Positions 1 through 7,444 of a DNA stretch of 7,655 bases are shown here, in pieces. The DNA comes from Deltaproteobacteria bacterium (GTDB lineage Bacteria > UBA10199 > 2-02-FULL-44-16), in the NCBI GenBank assembly GCA_016203825.1, contig JACQMA010000227.1, forward strand, positions 1 through 7,655. Reading direction: 5' to 3'. The translations under genes and the position numbers were made by a program. The notes beneath the pieces were generated by a model. That model was not told where the DNA came from, searched no databases, and saw nothing but the letters and a program-made list of their open reading frames with translations. Every line of letters starts with the position of its first letter. The stretch's first letter is position 1.

Positions 1-1346
<1,346 letters not shown>

Positions 1347-1358
1347 AGAAAAACCTCG

Positions 1359-1799
1359 TTAGATCTTTGCCGGGACTGGCCTTTGGGCCTGGTGCGAATG
1401 TTCCGTCTCGGGATAAATGTGAAGTTTGGTGAGAAGTCTCCGTGAAAGCTTATTTTTCGGCAGCATCCCCCAGACCGTATCTCGTAAGAGTCGATCAGGA
1501 TTTTTACTCAAGAGATCACCGGGTGTTTGTTTTTTGAGACCACCAAGATACCCCGTGTGGTGATAGAGGATTTCATTTGTGAGTTTTTTTCCGGTCATTT
1601 TGATCTTCGAAGCGTTTACAACGACCACAAAACTTCCACAATCGTCATGGGGATTGAACGTCGGGCGATCCTTGCCCCGCAAGAGGTTCGCGATTTCCGA
1701 TGCCACGCGCCCCAGGATCTTGTTTTCGACATCGACAATGACCCAAGGACGTCCTGCCTCGGCTTGGCTCTTCTGCGACGTCTTTTGAAGGTTCGGCAT
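1359..1799 (-). CDS. rplM: Large-subunit ribosomal protein L13 (uL13)
   Basis: L13 is an early-assembling protein of the 50S subunit that binds 23S rRNA. The 146 residues align end to end with the family: RPWVIVDVENKILGRVASEIANLLRGK (17-43), the VVVNASKIKMTGKK block (about 59-72), YHHTGYLGGLK (79-89), GMLPKNKLSRRLLTKLHIY (about 111-129) and the terminal EHSHQAQRPVPAKI. Family length is about 142 residues, so the gene is complete. The start at 1799 is fixed by a strong GAGGAG Shine-Dalgarno at 1808-1813, 8 nt upstream. It is the first gene of the rplM-rpsI-pyrG group. The 83-nt gap before it, after the cysteine desulfurase stop, could hold its promoter or a leader for feedback control, but I see no convincing -10/-35 pair. 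Confidence 0.99.
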   Translation of the reverse strand: MPNLQKTSQKSQAEAGRPWVIVDVENKILGRVASEIANLLRGKDRPTFNPHDDCGSFVVVVNASKIKMTGKKLTNEILYHHTGYLGGLKKQTPGDLLSKNPDRLLRDTVWGMLPKNKLSRRLLTKLHIYPETEHSHQAQRPVPAKI

Positions 1800-1807
1800 C
1801 GTTACGG

Positions 1808-1813
1808 CTCCTC
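1808..1813 (-). promoter_or_regulatory. Shine-Dalgarno of rplM
   Basis: On the minus strand the sequence is GAGGAG followed by an 8-nt spacer and then ATG at 1799. It is one of the two strongest ribosome binding sites in the window and settles the start of rplM. Confidence 0.8.
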
Positions 1814-1859
1814 AATGAAGGCGGCACCCTTAAACGGCACTGGGGCCGGAGTCAACCGG

Positions 1860-1879
1860 AATTTCAGGGAATTTCAGGG
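1860..1879. repeat. Exact tandem 10-bp repeat upstream of rplM
   Basis: AATTTCAGGG occurs twice, head to tail, at 1860-1869 and 1870-1879 (plus-strand reading), with no mismatch. It sits in the short gap between the cysteine desulfurase stop codon and the rplM start. Two direct repeats in phase with one helical turn could be a protein-binding site, or they may be a simple slippage duplication. Confidence 0.6.
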
Positions 1880-1882
1880 GTT

Positions 1883-3019
1883 TTAACCCCGCAGCCGGGC
1901 GATAATGCCGGAAAGGGTGGCGACGATATGGTCGATGTCGCCTTCGGTTGTATATCGCGAAAGACTCAAGCGAAGCGCACCTTGAGCAAACCCCTTCGAG
2001 ACTCCCATCGCCGTGAGGACATGCGAGGGCTCCAGGGCTCCCGAAGAGCAGGCCGATCCGGACGAGGCACAGATGCCGACTTCATTCAGCAGCAACAGCA
2101 AGGCCTCGGATTCGACACCTTCGAAGCTCACATTCAGAGTATTCGGAACCCTCGGACTCGCGGCGCCATTGCGAATGCTGCGTGGAATCTTGGCAAGGAG
2201 TTCGCGCTCAAGTCGATCACGAAGTTGCGTCATGCGATCGCTCCCTTCAGCGAGAGATTGAGTCGCAAGATCACAAGCTTTCCCCAGTCCAACGATGGCC
2301 GCAACATTTTCCGTCCCGCCCCGACGGTTCATCTCTTGATTCCCCCAAAAGAGGGGAGTGAACTTCACACCACGCCGAACGAAGAGGGCGCCAATCCCCT
2401 TCGGGGCGTGAAATTTATGACCGGACAGGGAAAGATACGTGACCGGGATGCGATGAACATCGATCGGAATTTTTCCCGCCGCTTGAACGGCATCGACATG
2501 CAGCGGAATATTTTTCGTGGCAACCGCGTCGGCAATCTTCTCGATGGGGAAGATCACTCCCGTTTCATTATTCGCCCACATGATGGAGACGAGCGCGGTA
2601 TCGTTACGCAATGCCGAGGTGAAGGTGTCGAGGTCGAGAAGGCCATCGCGCGTGACCGGGAGAAACGTGACCTCGTACCCTTTGCTCGCAAGGTTGCGCA
2701 GCGTGAGCAGGACAGCCGAGTGTTCGACGGCAGTCGTCACGATGTGCTTTCTGTCGGGGTTTTGCGCGAGGGCGGAATGGAGAGCGGTCACATCACTCTC
2801 AGTTCCGGAGCTCGTGAAGATGATTTCGCTCGGGCGCTTGGCTCCGATCAGGCGCGCCACTTGTTCGCGGGCCTTTTCGATGTTCCGCTGGAGGTCGCTG
2901 CCAAAGGCATAGAGGCTCGAGGGATTCCCCCACCGTTCTTCGAGAAACGGCCGCATCGCGTCCAGCACTTCCGGTGCAATCCGCGTCGTGGCATTGTTGT
3001 CGAGGTAGATCATGGACAT
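1883..3019 (-). CDS. Cysteine desulfurase, NifS/IscS type (class I)
   Basis: This is a PLP enzyme that removes sulfur from L-cysteine as an enzyme-bound persulfide, giving alanine, for Fe-S cluster assembly or tRNA/cofactor thiolation in the cytoplasm. The 378 residues show the full class I pattern: YLDNNATT (5-12), the substrate/PLP segment SSGTESD (70-76), the cofactor-stacking His in VEHSAV (H100), NNETG (150-154), D176, the Schiff-base lysine K202 in SGHKFHAPKG, RRGGTENVA (232-240), and the persulfide cysteine C324 in the long loop ASSGSACSSG. Length matches NifS/IscS (about 380-400). No iscU, iscR or trmU gene is visible, so whether it serves nif, isc or another pathway cannot be decided. 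The start is MSM with two possible ATGs (3019 or 3013), neither with a clear Shine-Dalgarno. It follows the transglycosylase by 40 nt. Confidence 0.96.
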   Translation of the reverse strand: MSMIYLDNNATTRIAPEVLDAMRPFLEERWGNPSSLYAFGSDLQRNIEKAREQVARLIGAKRPSEIIFTSSGTESDVTALHSALAQNPDRKHIVTTAVEHSAVLLTLRNLASKGYEVTFLPVTRDGLLDLDTFTSALRNDTALVSIMWANNETGVIFPIEKIADAVATKNIPLHVDAVQAAGKIPIDVHRIPVTYLSLSGHKFHAPKGIGALFVRRGVKFTPLFWGNQEMNRRGGTENVAAIVGLGKACDLATQSLAEGSDRMTQLRDRLERELLAKIPRSIRNGAASPRVPNTLNVSFEGVESEALLLLLNEVGICASSGSACSSGALEPSHVLTAMGVSKGFAQGALRLSLSRYTTEGDIDHIVATLSGIIARLRG

Positions 3020-3059
3020 GGCGGGAGTATTGCGGCGAAGAATGTGTCGCTGTCAACTC

Positions 3060-3740
3060 TTACGCGCGGCGGGCGGAGGCGGGGAGGTCCGAACGCGGGG
3101 TGGCGTCGGCGACCAGGATATCAATCATGGATTGGGTATACCCTAAGACACTCGGAATATAGTTTTGTGTCTCGCGGTACGGAGGCACTTTGTTCCCGTG
3201 TTTTTCGACAGCGCCTTCGCCCGCATTGTAACCGGCGAGCGCGAGGCGAATGTCGCCGTGAAAACGATCAAGGAGAAAACGGAGATATTTCGTTCCGCCG
3301 TCGATATTTTGAGCGGGATCGAATGAATCACGGACACCGAAACGTTCCGCCGTCTTGGGCATCAACTGCATCAATCCCTTTGCGCCCACAGGGGAACGCG
3401 CTTTCGTGTTTCCACCCGATTCTTGGAGGATGACACCGCAAATGAGTTCAACGGGAACATTATACTTGGCCGCGGACTCTTGAATGAGTGGCGCATATTT
3501 CGCGATACGCTGGGCCTGGACGTCGGAAATGGTTTTGGCTTTGGCCAGTTGCGGAGGCTTATGGCGGCTGCCACCCATGAGACGGTGAGATGAGACTTCC
3601 GTTTTCTCCGCAGTCTCTTTCTGATTCATGCCCGCCATTTTTTCGGTAAACGATTTCCCGGTTTCTTCGACGGTTTTTCGGTATTCGATGTAGCGGTTAA
3701 ACCGTTGCGCGAGTGTTTTTCCACTGACAGGTTCGGTCAT
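3060..3740 (-). CDS. Lytic transglycosylase, SLT family (no signal peptide)
   Basis: Family 1 lytic transglycosylases cleave the MurNAc-GlcNAc bond of peptidoglycan, forming 1,6-anhydroMurNAc. In this 226-residue protein the catalytic domain spans about 78-205: the catalytic glutamate E107 in ILQESGG, GAKGLMQLMP (119-128), the AQNIDGGTKYLRFLLDRF segment (143-160), ALAGYNAGEGAV (167-178), and NKVPPYRETQNYI (183-195). The first 70 residues are polar, charged and unlike a signal peptide or lipobox. The start is well fixed: GGAGGAG lies 10 nt upstream, and an in-frame TGA at 3759-3761 excludes a longer form. Export must therefore use another route, or the product acts in a flagellar-type or other assembly; no such genes are visible nearby. 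The gene is followed by the cysteine desulfurase 40 nt downstream. Confidence 0.94.
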   Translation of the reverse strand: MTEPVSGKTLAQRFNRYIEYRKTVEETGKSFTEKMAGMNQKETAEKTEVSSHRLMGGSRHKPPQLAKAKTISDVQAQRIAKYAPLIQESAAKYNVPVELICGVILQESGGNTKARSPVGAKGLMQLMPKTAERFGVRDSFDPAQNIDGGTKYLRFLLDRFHGDIRLALAGYNAGEGAVEKHGNKVPPYRETQNYIPSVLGYTQSMIDILVADATPRSDLPASARRA

Positions 3741-3750
3741 AAGAAAGAAA

Positions 3751-3757
3751 CTCCTCC
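3751..3757 (-). promoter_or_regulatory. Shine-Dalgarno of the lytic transglycosylase gene
   Basis: The minus strand reads GGAGGAG, then ten nucleotides (TTTCTTTCTT), then ATG at 3740. It is a near-perfect anti-16S match and rules out a missed upstream start that might have supplied a signal peptide. Confidence 0.8.
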
Positions 3758-3780
3758 ATCATCAGTATCGTCACAAAAGG

Positions 3781-3795
3781 GGGCCCAAGTTGCCC
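3781..3795 (-). terminator. Weak terminator-like hairpin between shc and the transglycosylase gene
   Basis: On the minus strand GGGCAACTTGGGCCC can pair GGGC with GCCC around a 7-nt loop and is soon followed by CCTTTT. The stem is only 4 bp and the T run has four bases, so this is a poor intrinsic terminator. It could mark the end of the shc transcript or be chance. Confidence 0.2.
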
Positions 3796-3841
3796 GCACG
3801 AGCTAGAATAGCAATAAATTCAACGAATTCATAGGATTCTC

Positions 3842-3985
3842 ATGGCGGCCGCTGCGAGATTCCCTCGAGCACCGCAGTCGTGCCGTTGCCGCTTGACGGC
3901 ACGAGCCCGCCCGGAGTCGAAGCGACGGGCGAGGCTCAAAATCGGCACGCGCGGCGCGCAGAGGGTCGAGCAGGCAGGCCGCCAT
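3842..3985. repeat. GC-rich palindromic element with terminal inverted repeats and internal hairpins
   Basis: The 252-bp gap between shc and the transglycosylase gene contains a sharply bounded GC-rich block: about 71% GC over 3841-3990, against about 30% in the 40 bp at 3801-3840. Its ends are perfect 9-bp inverted repeats, ATGGCGGCC (3842-3850) and GGCCGCCAT (3977-3985). Inside are a perfect 9-bp stem (3878-3886 with 3896-3904), an 11-bp stem with one bulged A (3903-3913 with 3926-3937), and a possible CCCTC/GAGGG pair (3862-3866 with 3961-3965), so the whole block can draw as a branched structure. CATAGG occurs at both edges (3830-3835 and 3983-3988), though the right copy overlaps the inverted repeat. 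It could be a REP/MITE-like dispersed repeat or a structured RNA. I cannot tell whether it is repeated elsewhere in the genome. Confidence 0.5.
3878..3937. other. Two adjacent strong hairpins inside the GC-rich element
   Basis: Hairpin 1: TCGTGCCGT (3878-3886) pairs perfectly with ACGGCACGA (3896-3904), with a 9-nt loop. Hairpin 2: GAGCCCGCCCG (3903-3913) pairs with CGGGCG-A-GGCTC (3926-3937), with a 12-nt loop and one bulge. The stems share two bases (3903-3904), so their bases cannot both close fully. A further CGGCACG at 3943-3949 could compete for the left arm of hairpin 1. There is no T run on either side, so these are not intrinsic terminators. Confidence 0.55.
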
Positions 3986-3992
3986 AGGGAGC

Positions 3993-6008
3993 TTAAGCGT
4001 TACGATACCGTGCGAGGGCGAGGAGGGGGAAGTAGGAGCGATAGCCATGATAGCGAATGTAGAAATGGCCGGGGAAACCGGTTCCGGTGTGATGCAGCTC
4101 GTCCCACGTGCCAACTTGATTTTGCTCATTCAAGAGAAATTCGATCCCGCGTCGACATTCGGGTGTGTCGGTCTTGCCAGCAGCGACGAGACCCATGACG
4201 GCCCATGCCGTTTGCGACGCCGTACTCGTCCCGAGCGGGACATACGCTTTTTGAACATAACTCTCCGGTGATTCTCCCCAACCGCCGTCTGGACGCTGAA
4301 CCGAGGCAAGCCATTTTGCACCGCGCTCAACCATCGCATTCGCTTCTGGCGTCTTCAAAGGAGCGAGTCCGGTGAGCACCGCCCACGTTCCATAAATGTA
4401 ATTGATCCCCCAGCGCGCAAACCAACCGCCAAAACTTTCCTGTGTCGATCGCAGATAATCAATCGCGCGCCGGATGCGTCGTTCGTCGGGCGAAAAGTTC
4501 AAGGTGAGCAGGAGCTCCAACATGCGTCCGGTGATATCGGGACTTGATGGATCAAGACATGCGCCGTGATCGGAGAAGGGGATGCGATTCACAATTTCAC
4601 GTCGGTTGTTTTTATCAAACGCTGCCCATCCGCCGTCGTCATTTTGCATCGCAATCGCCCACTCAAGACCACGCTCGATCGCGTTCATTTTTTCGGTTGC
4701 CGGAAGGGTCACCCGATGGAGGACGTGCAGGACTTGAATCGTGTCATCGACATCGGGAAAATAATCATTTTCAAATTCGAAGGCCCACCCGCCGGGACGT
4801 GGCTCCGGACAACGTACCGACCAGTCACCACGCACACCGAGAATTTGTTTTTTGATCAGCCAGCGGGCCGCCTTGATCATGGCTGGATGATCTGGTGGAA
4901 CTCCGGCTTCCAAGAGCGCGACCGCCGACCACGGCGTGTCCCAAACCGGAGAGATACAACATTGCTGATGGATGCGGGTGCCACCAGGAAGTTTTTTTTG
5001 CTCGCGCAATTGCGAGGGGCGGGTGATGCCATCGTCGCGGATTTCATCGGGGAGAGCGGGGAGATCGGGCTCGTCGTACACCTGCTGAAACATCGTGAGG
5101 GCATCGACGGCTTTTTTGATGATAGGGGAATCATTGGGTTCGCCTAAGGTCTTCATGGCAAGGGCCGCATAGGCAAGTGCGGGATAGATATCCTCGACGG
5201 CATCAATGTGCTCAGATATCCATTTTTTAGCTTTATATATTGATAAGTTACGCAATCTTCCTAATGAAATACGTGGAGTTTTCTTAATGATCTTGTCGAA
5301 GTGAATAAAAGCATATTCCCAGGACAAAAAACCTTCTTTCGATTTGAGGTCATAGCGACGCTTGGGGGCTGGATGCAAAAAGAGCTCCTCAAGATCGATT
5401 CCCGGAACGGGTTTTACCGGTTTGAAGCTTGAGATGATAAACAGCGGGACGATCGTTGCGCGCGCCCAGCTCGAGAAACTGTAAATATTGACCGGGAACC
5501 ATTCGGGAAGGAGAATCGCTTCCAGTGGCATCGCGGGACACGTATCCCACGGGACAATGCCAAAGAGGGCCAAGTGGATGCGCGTGAAGACGCGAACTTT
5601 TTCAATCCCGCCTTGGGCAAGGATAAAGGAGCGGGCCTTTTGCATACAGGGCTCAGTAGGACTCACACCGGCAAGCTTTAAGGCAAAATAACACTCCACG
5701 GTGGATGAAAGGTCCGCCGGGCCATCATAATAGAGAGCCCAGGTTCCATCGGCGCGTTGAACATCGCGAATGCGTCGGGCAATACCTTGAAGAACGAGAG
5801 GATCAGCATTACCGAGGAAGTTCATGAGGAAGATAAACTCCGCGCCAATGGTTTCATTCGCTTCGAGCGTGAACCACCAATAACCATCGGTACGTTGCAG
5901 ACCCAAAAGGTGATGCACGGCACGTTCGAGGTTGGAAGTGACGTTAGGGGACAGCTCAACTCGAGGTTGAATATGGGGCAAAGGCCATTCTAATATCAGC
6001 TCATCCAT
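3993..6008 (-). CDS. shc: Squalene-hopene cyclase
   Basis: This monotopic membrane enzyme cyclises squalene to hopene/hopanol, the committed step of hopanoid membrane lipids. The 671 residues fit the family length. The catalytic DxDD motif is D419-V-D421-D422-T in FPDVDDTIQ, with D421 expected to be the proton donor. QW repeats are clear at QRTDGYW (38-44), QRADGTW (84-90), QNDDGGW (455-461), QESFGGW (523-529), QRPDGGW (571-577) and QNQVGTW (629-635). The C-terminus GTGFPGHFYIRYHGYRSYFPLLALARYR is typical. DVDDT and the family C-terminus favour squalene-hopene rather than oxidosqualene cyclase. The start ATG at 6008 has no Shine-Dalgarno; a perfect 16-bp palindrome lies just upstream. About 120 bp inside (5221-5340) is only about 31% GC, unlike the rest. 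No other hopanoid gene (hpnC/D/E/H) is visible. Confidence 0.98.
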   Translation of the reverse strand: MDELILEWPLPHIQPRVELSPNVTSNLERAVHHLLGLQRTDGYWWFTLEANETIGAEFIFLMNFLGNADPLVLQGIARRIRDVQRADGTWALYYDGPADLSSTVECYFALKLAGVSPTEPCMQKARSFILAQGGIEKVRVFTRIHLALFGIVPWDTCPAMPLEAILLPEWFPVNIYSFSSWARATIVPLFIISSFKPVKPVPGIDLEELFLHPAPKRRYDLKSKEGFLSWEYAFIHFDKIIKKTPRISLGRLRNLSIYKAKKWISEHIDAVEDIYPALAYAALAMKTLGEPNDSPIIKKAVDALTMFQQVYDEPDLPALPDEIRDDGITRPSQLREQKKLPGGTRIHQQCCISPVWDTPWSAVALLEAGVPPDHPAMIKAARWLIKKQILGVRGDWSVRCPEPRPGGWAFEFENDYFPDVDDTIQVLHVLHRVTLPATEKMNAIERGLEWAIAMQNDDGGWAAFDKNNRREIVNRIPFSDHGACLDPSSPDITGRMLELLLTLNFSPDERRIRRAIDYLRSTQESFGGWFARWGINYIYGTWAVLTGLAPLKTPEANAMVERGAKWLASVQRPDGGWGESPESYVQKAYVPLGTSTASQTAWAVMGLVAAGKTDTPECRRGIEFLLNEQNQVGTWDELHHTGTGFPGHFYIRYHGYRSYFPLLALARYRNA

Positions 6009-6015
6009 AACGTCG

Positions 6016-6031
6016 CATAAGATATCTTATG
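6016..6031. promoter_or_regulatory. Perfect 16-bp palindrome, possible operator for shc
   Basis: CATAAGATATCTTATG equals its own reverse complement over all 16 bases. It ends 7 nt before the shc start codon and 85 nt before the divergent hydrolase start, in the 108-bp shared upstream region. On the minus strand it contains TATCTT and TAAGAT, either of which could serve as a weak -10 box, so a dimeric regulator bound here would block shc transcription. The palindrome is certain; the operator role is inferred. Confidence 0.45.
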
Positions 6032-6116
6032 TAAACAATCGACAATCCCCATCCTGGGGGGCTCCATCTGGATAAAGCACTACCACCCAGCTATCAAGAA
6101 ATATCTGCCCTCTTTT

Positions 6117-7163
6117 ATGCTTGTTGCTCGATCCTCACTGGCTATAAACAAGCGCATGTTCCTCAGAGTCATCCCTCTCTTGTGTGCGGTCTTTCTTTTC
6201 AACAGCGGAACAACATTTGCGAACAGTTACCACGTTGGCTACAGCGATCTTCCCCAGCCCATGCATGGTCGGCTCTGGTACCCCATCGATAAAACCATCC
6301 CTGAACAGCCCATCACGAACGCTAGGATTTTTACCACATTGTACGGTGCCAAAGATGCTCCACCGATTGATCCGTCACGTCGCCTTCCTCTCTTACTCCT
6401 CTCGCACGGCAGTGGTAGCATGGTTGAACGCTTGGACTGGATTGCTGATTATTTTGCACGTCGTGGTTGGATCGTCGCGGGTATAAATCATCCGGGCAAT
6501 ACGCTCGACGATAATTCGGCGACTGGTTTCATTCGTGTCTGGAAGCGTCCCAAGCACATTTCTCACTTACTCGATTATCTTTTGAATACGAGCGCTCTTG
6601 CTCATCGCATCGATCGTTCTCGCATCGCGGCTGTCGGGCATTCTGCAGGTGGTACCACCGTCCTCCTTCTTGCCGGTGTCCGCATGGCAAAACCTTTATT
6701 TCAAAATCCTCTTCCCTTCTGTAAACCCATTCCTGCTGCATATGATGATGAAGGATGCGCCGAGATCAAAAAAATGAACTACCAACAGTTCTCAAAGAAA
6801 GAAATTGAAGGCGACTACCGCGATCCTCGCATTCACGCCTTTGTGGCGATCGATCCCGGTTTCGCCCATTCGTTTCCAACACAGGAACCTCCTTTTTTTG
6901 CTCCCATCGGTTTTGTTTTTCCGTCTCGACTCAAGGACCCAGCTGGCGAAATTTATGCGCAAGATTTTTTACGAATCTTTCCCGACGCTCCCACTTGGGC
7001 ACTGCCTCACTCCGTTCATATCAGCTTTGTCTCGGCATGCAGCGAAACAGGTCTTCAAAGGCAGATCCCTATCTGCGCTGGTGACGAAGGTTATCGCGAA
7101 AAAATCCACGAGCAGACTAACCATATTTTGTGGGGATTTTTCAAAAAGGCACTCAAGCCCTGA
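6117..7163 (+). CDS. Exported alpha/beta hydrolase (dienelactone hydrolase / PAF-acetylhydrolase-like)
   Basis: This is a serine hydrolase of the predicted dienelactone hydrolase group (COG4188-like), probably an esterase or lipase of unknown substrate. In 348 residues the oxyanion-hole segment LLLLSHGSG is at 92-100, GWIVAGINHPGNT at 117-129, the nucleophile elbow GHSAGG at 174-179 (S176), a likely acid D246 in FVAIDPGFA, and the probable catalytic His in PHSVHISF (H301; H298 is an alternative). A hydrophobic stretch FLRVIPLLCAVFLFNSGTTFA (15-35) after Lys-Arg looks like a signal peptide cut after about residue 35. The true start may be Met14 (6156), which gives a shorter n-region; neither ATG has a Shine-Dalgarno. 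It is divergent from shc, which raises but does not prove a lipid-related role. Its 3' end overlaps a small opposite-strand frame by 11 bp. Confidence 0.87.
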   Translation: MLVARSSLAINKRMFLRVIPLLCAVFLFNSGTTFANSYHVGYSDLPQPMHGRLWYPIDKTIPEQPITNARIFTTLYGAKDAPPIDPSRRLPLLLLSHGSGSMVERLDWIADYFARRGWIVAGINHPGNTLDDNSATGFIRVWKRPKHISHLLDYLLNTSALAHRIDRSRIAAVGHSAGGTTVLLLAGVRMAKPLFQNPLPFCKPIPAAYDDEGCAEIKKMNYQQFSKKEIEGDYRDPRIHAFVAIDPGFAHSFPTQEPPFFAPIGFVFPSRLKDPAGEIYAQDFLRIFPDAPTWALPHSVHISFVSACSETGLQRQIPICAGDEGYREKIHEQTNHILWGFFKKALKP

Positions 7164-7386
7164 ATCTTCCGTCAGTACTTGTGGAAATTTCCGTAACACG
7201 TTTCTTCTCATGAATTTTCCTCACTTTATCACGCTTGAGAAACGCATCCAACATGGAGTGGATATCCAAAAGGGCGGCGGTGTTAGGATGAAGCGGGACA
7301 TTGCCCGATTTGAGATAAGCAATGATGGCCCGGCGTTCTCGTGCAGAAGTTTTTTTGAATGGTGATCGGTTCTCATTTTTTGTCAT
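7153..7386 (-). CDS. Small hypothetical protein (77 aa), unrecognised
   Basis: I do not recognise this protein. The sequence is basic and hydrophilic at both ends (starts MTKNENRSPFKKTSARERR) with a central stretch likely to be helical, IIAYLKSGNVPLHPNTAALLDIHSMLDAFLKR (about 21-52), and a Lys/Arg-rich end. There is no signal peptide, membrane segment or Cys/His cluster. The ATG at 7386 is the first start after an in-frame TGA at 7432-7434, but no clear Shine-Dalgarno precedes it. It is convergent with the hydrolase gene and overlaps its last 11 bp. It could be a real small cytoplasmic protein or a chance frame; the non-random helical core with turn-forming ends slightly favours a gene. Confidence 0.4.
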   Translation of the reverse strand: MTKNENRSPFKKTSARERRAIIAYLKSGNVPLHPNTAALLDIHSMLDAFLKRDKVRKIHEKKRVTEISTSTDGRFRA

Positions 7387-7444
7387 AGTCGTTGGGTCAA
7401 TCCCATTCTTAGTTAAAATTCGGAAAGCGGTTCATGGTTGATGT

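Noticed and set aside
1354..1357. GAGG before rpsI as a separate feature
   Set aside because: It is an ordinary ribosome binding site that does not change the start choice, so it is recorded within the rpsI entry.
1876..1890. GGGGTTTTAACCCC as a terminator after the cysteine desulfurase gene
   Set aside because: The arms leave only a two-base loop, too tight for a hairpin, and there is no following T run on the minus strand.
1928..3433. Long plus-strand open frame of about 500 codons
   Set aside because: It lies antisense to the cysteine desulfurase and transglycosylase genes, both of which have full family motifs. Its translation is low-complexity, Arg/Gly-rich and matches no family I know.
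3780..3870. Cluster of six- and eight-base restriction-type palindromes (GGGCCC, GAATTC, GCGGCCGC, CTCGAG), suggesting cloning-vector sequence
   Set aside because: The order and spacing do not match a polylinker, the sites are tens of bases apart, and the flanking genes continue normally on both sides.
3905..3930. TTCGACTC on the minus strand inside a hairpin, resembling a tRNA T-arm
   Set aside because: The bases flanking the TTCGA do not form the required 5-bp stem around a 7-nt loop, and there is no acceptor stem or anticodon arm in tRNA geometry.
3803..4129. Minus-strand open frame crossing the GC-rich element
   Set aside because: Its first part is an out-of-frame shadow of the shc C-terminus, and the rest is an Arg/Ala/Ser-rich translation expected from GC-rich palindromic DNA. 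It has no ribosome binding site.
6047..6059. CCCCATCCTGGGG small hairpin between shc and the hydrolase gene
   Set aside because: It is a 5-bp stem with a 3-nt loop and no T run; it is too weak to call a terminator or regulator.
6805..7365. Plus-strand frame of 186 codons overlapping the hydrolase 3' end
   Set aside because: It is out of frame with the hydrolase, whose triad and C-terminus account for most of the region, and its translation shows no domain features.
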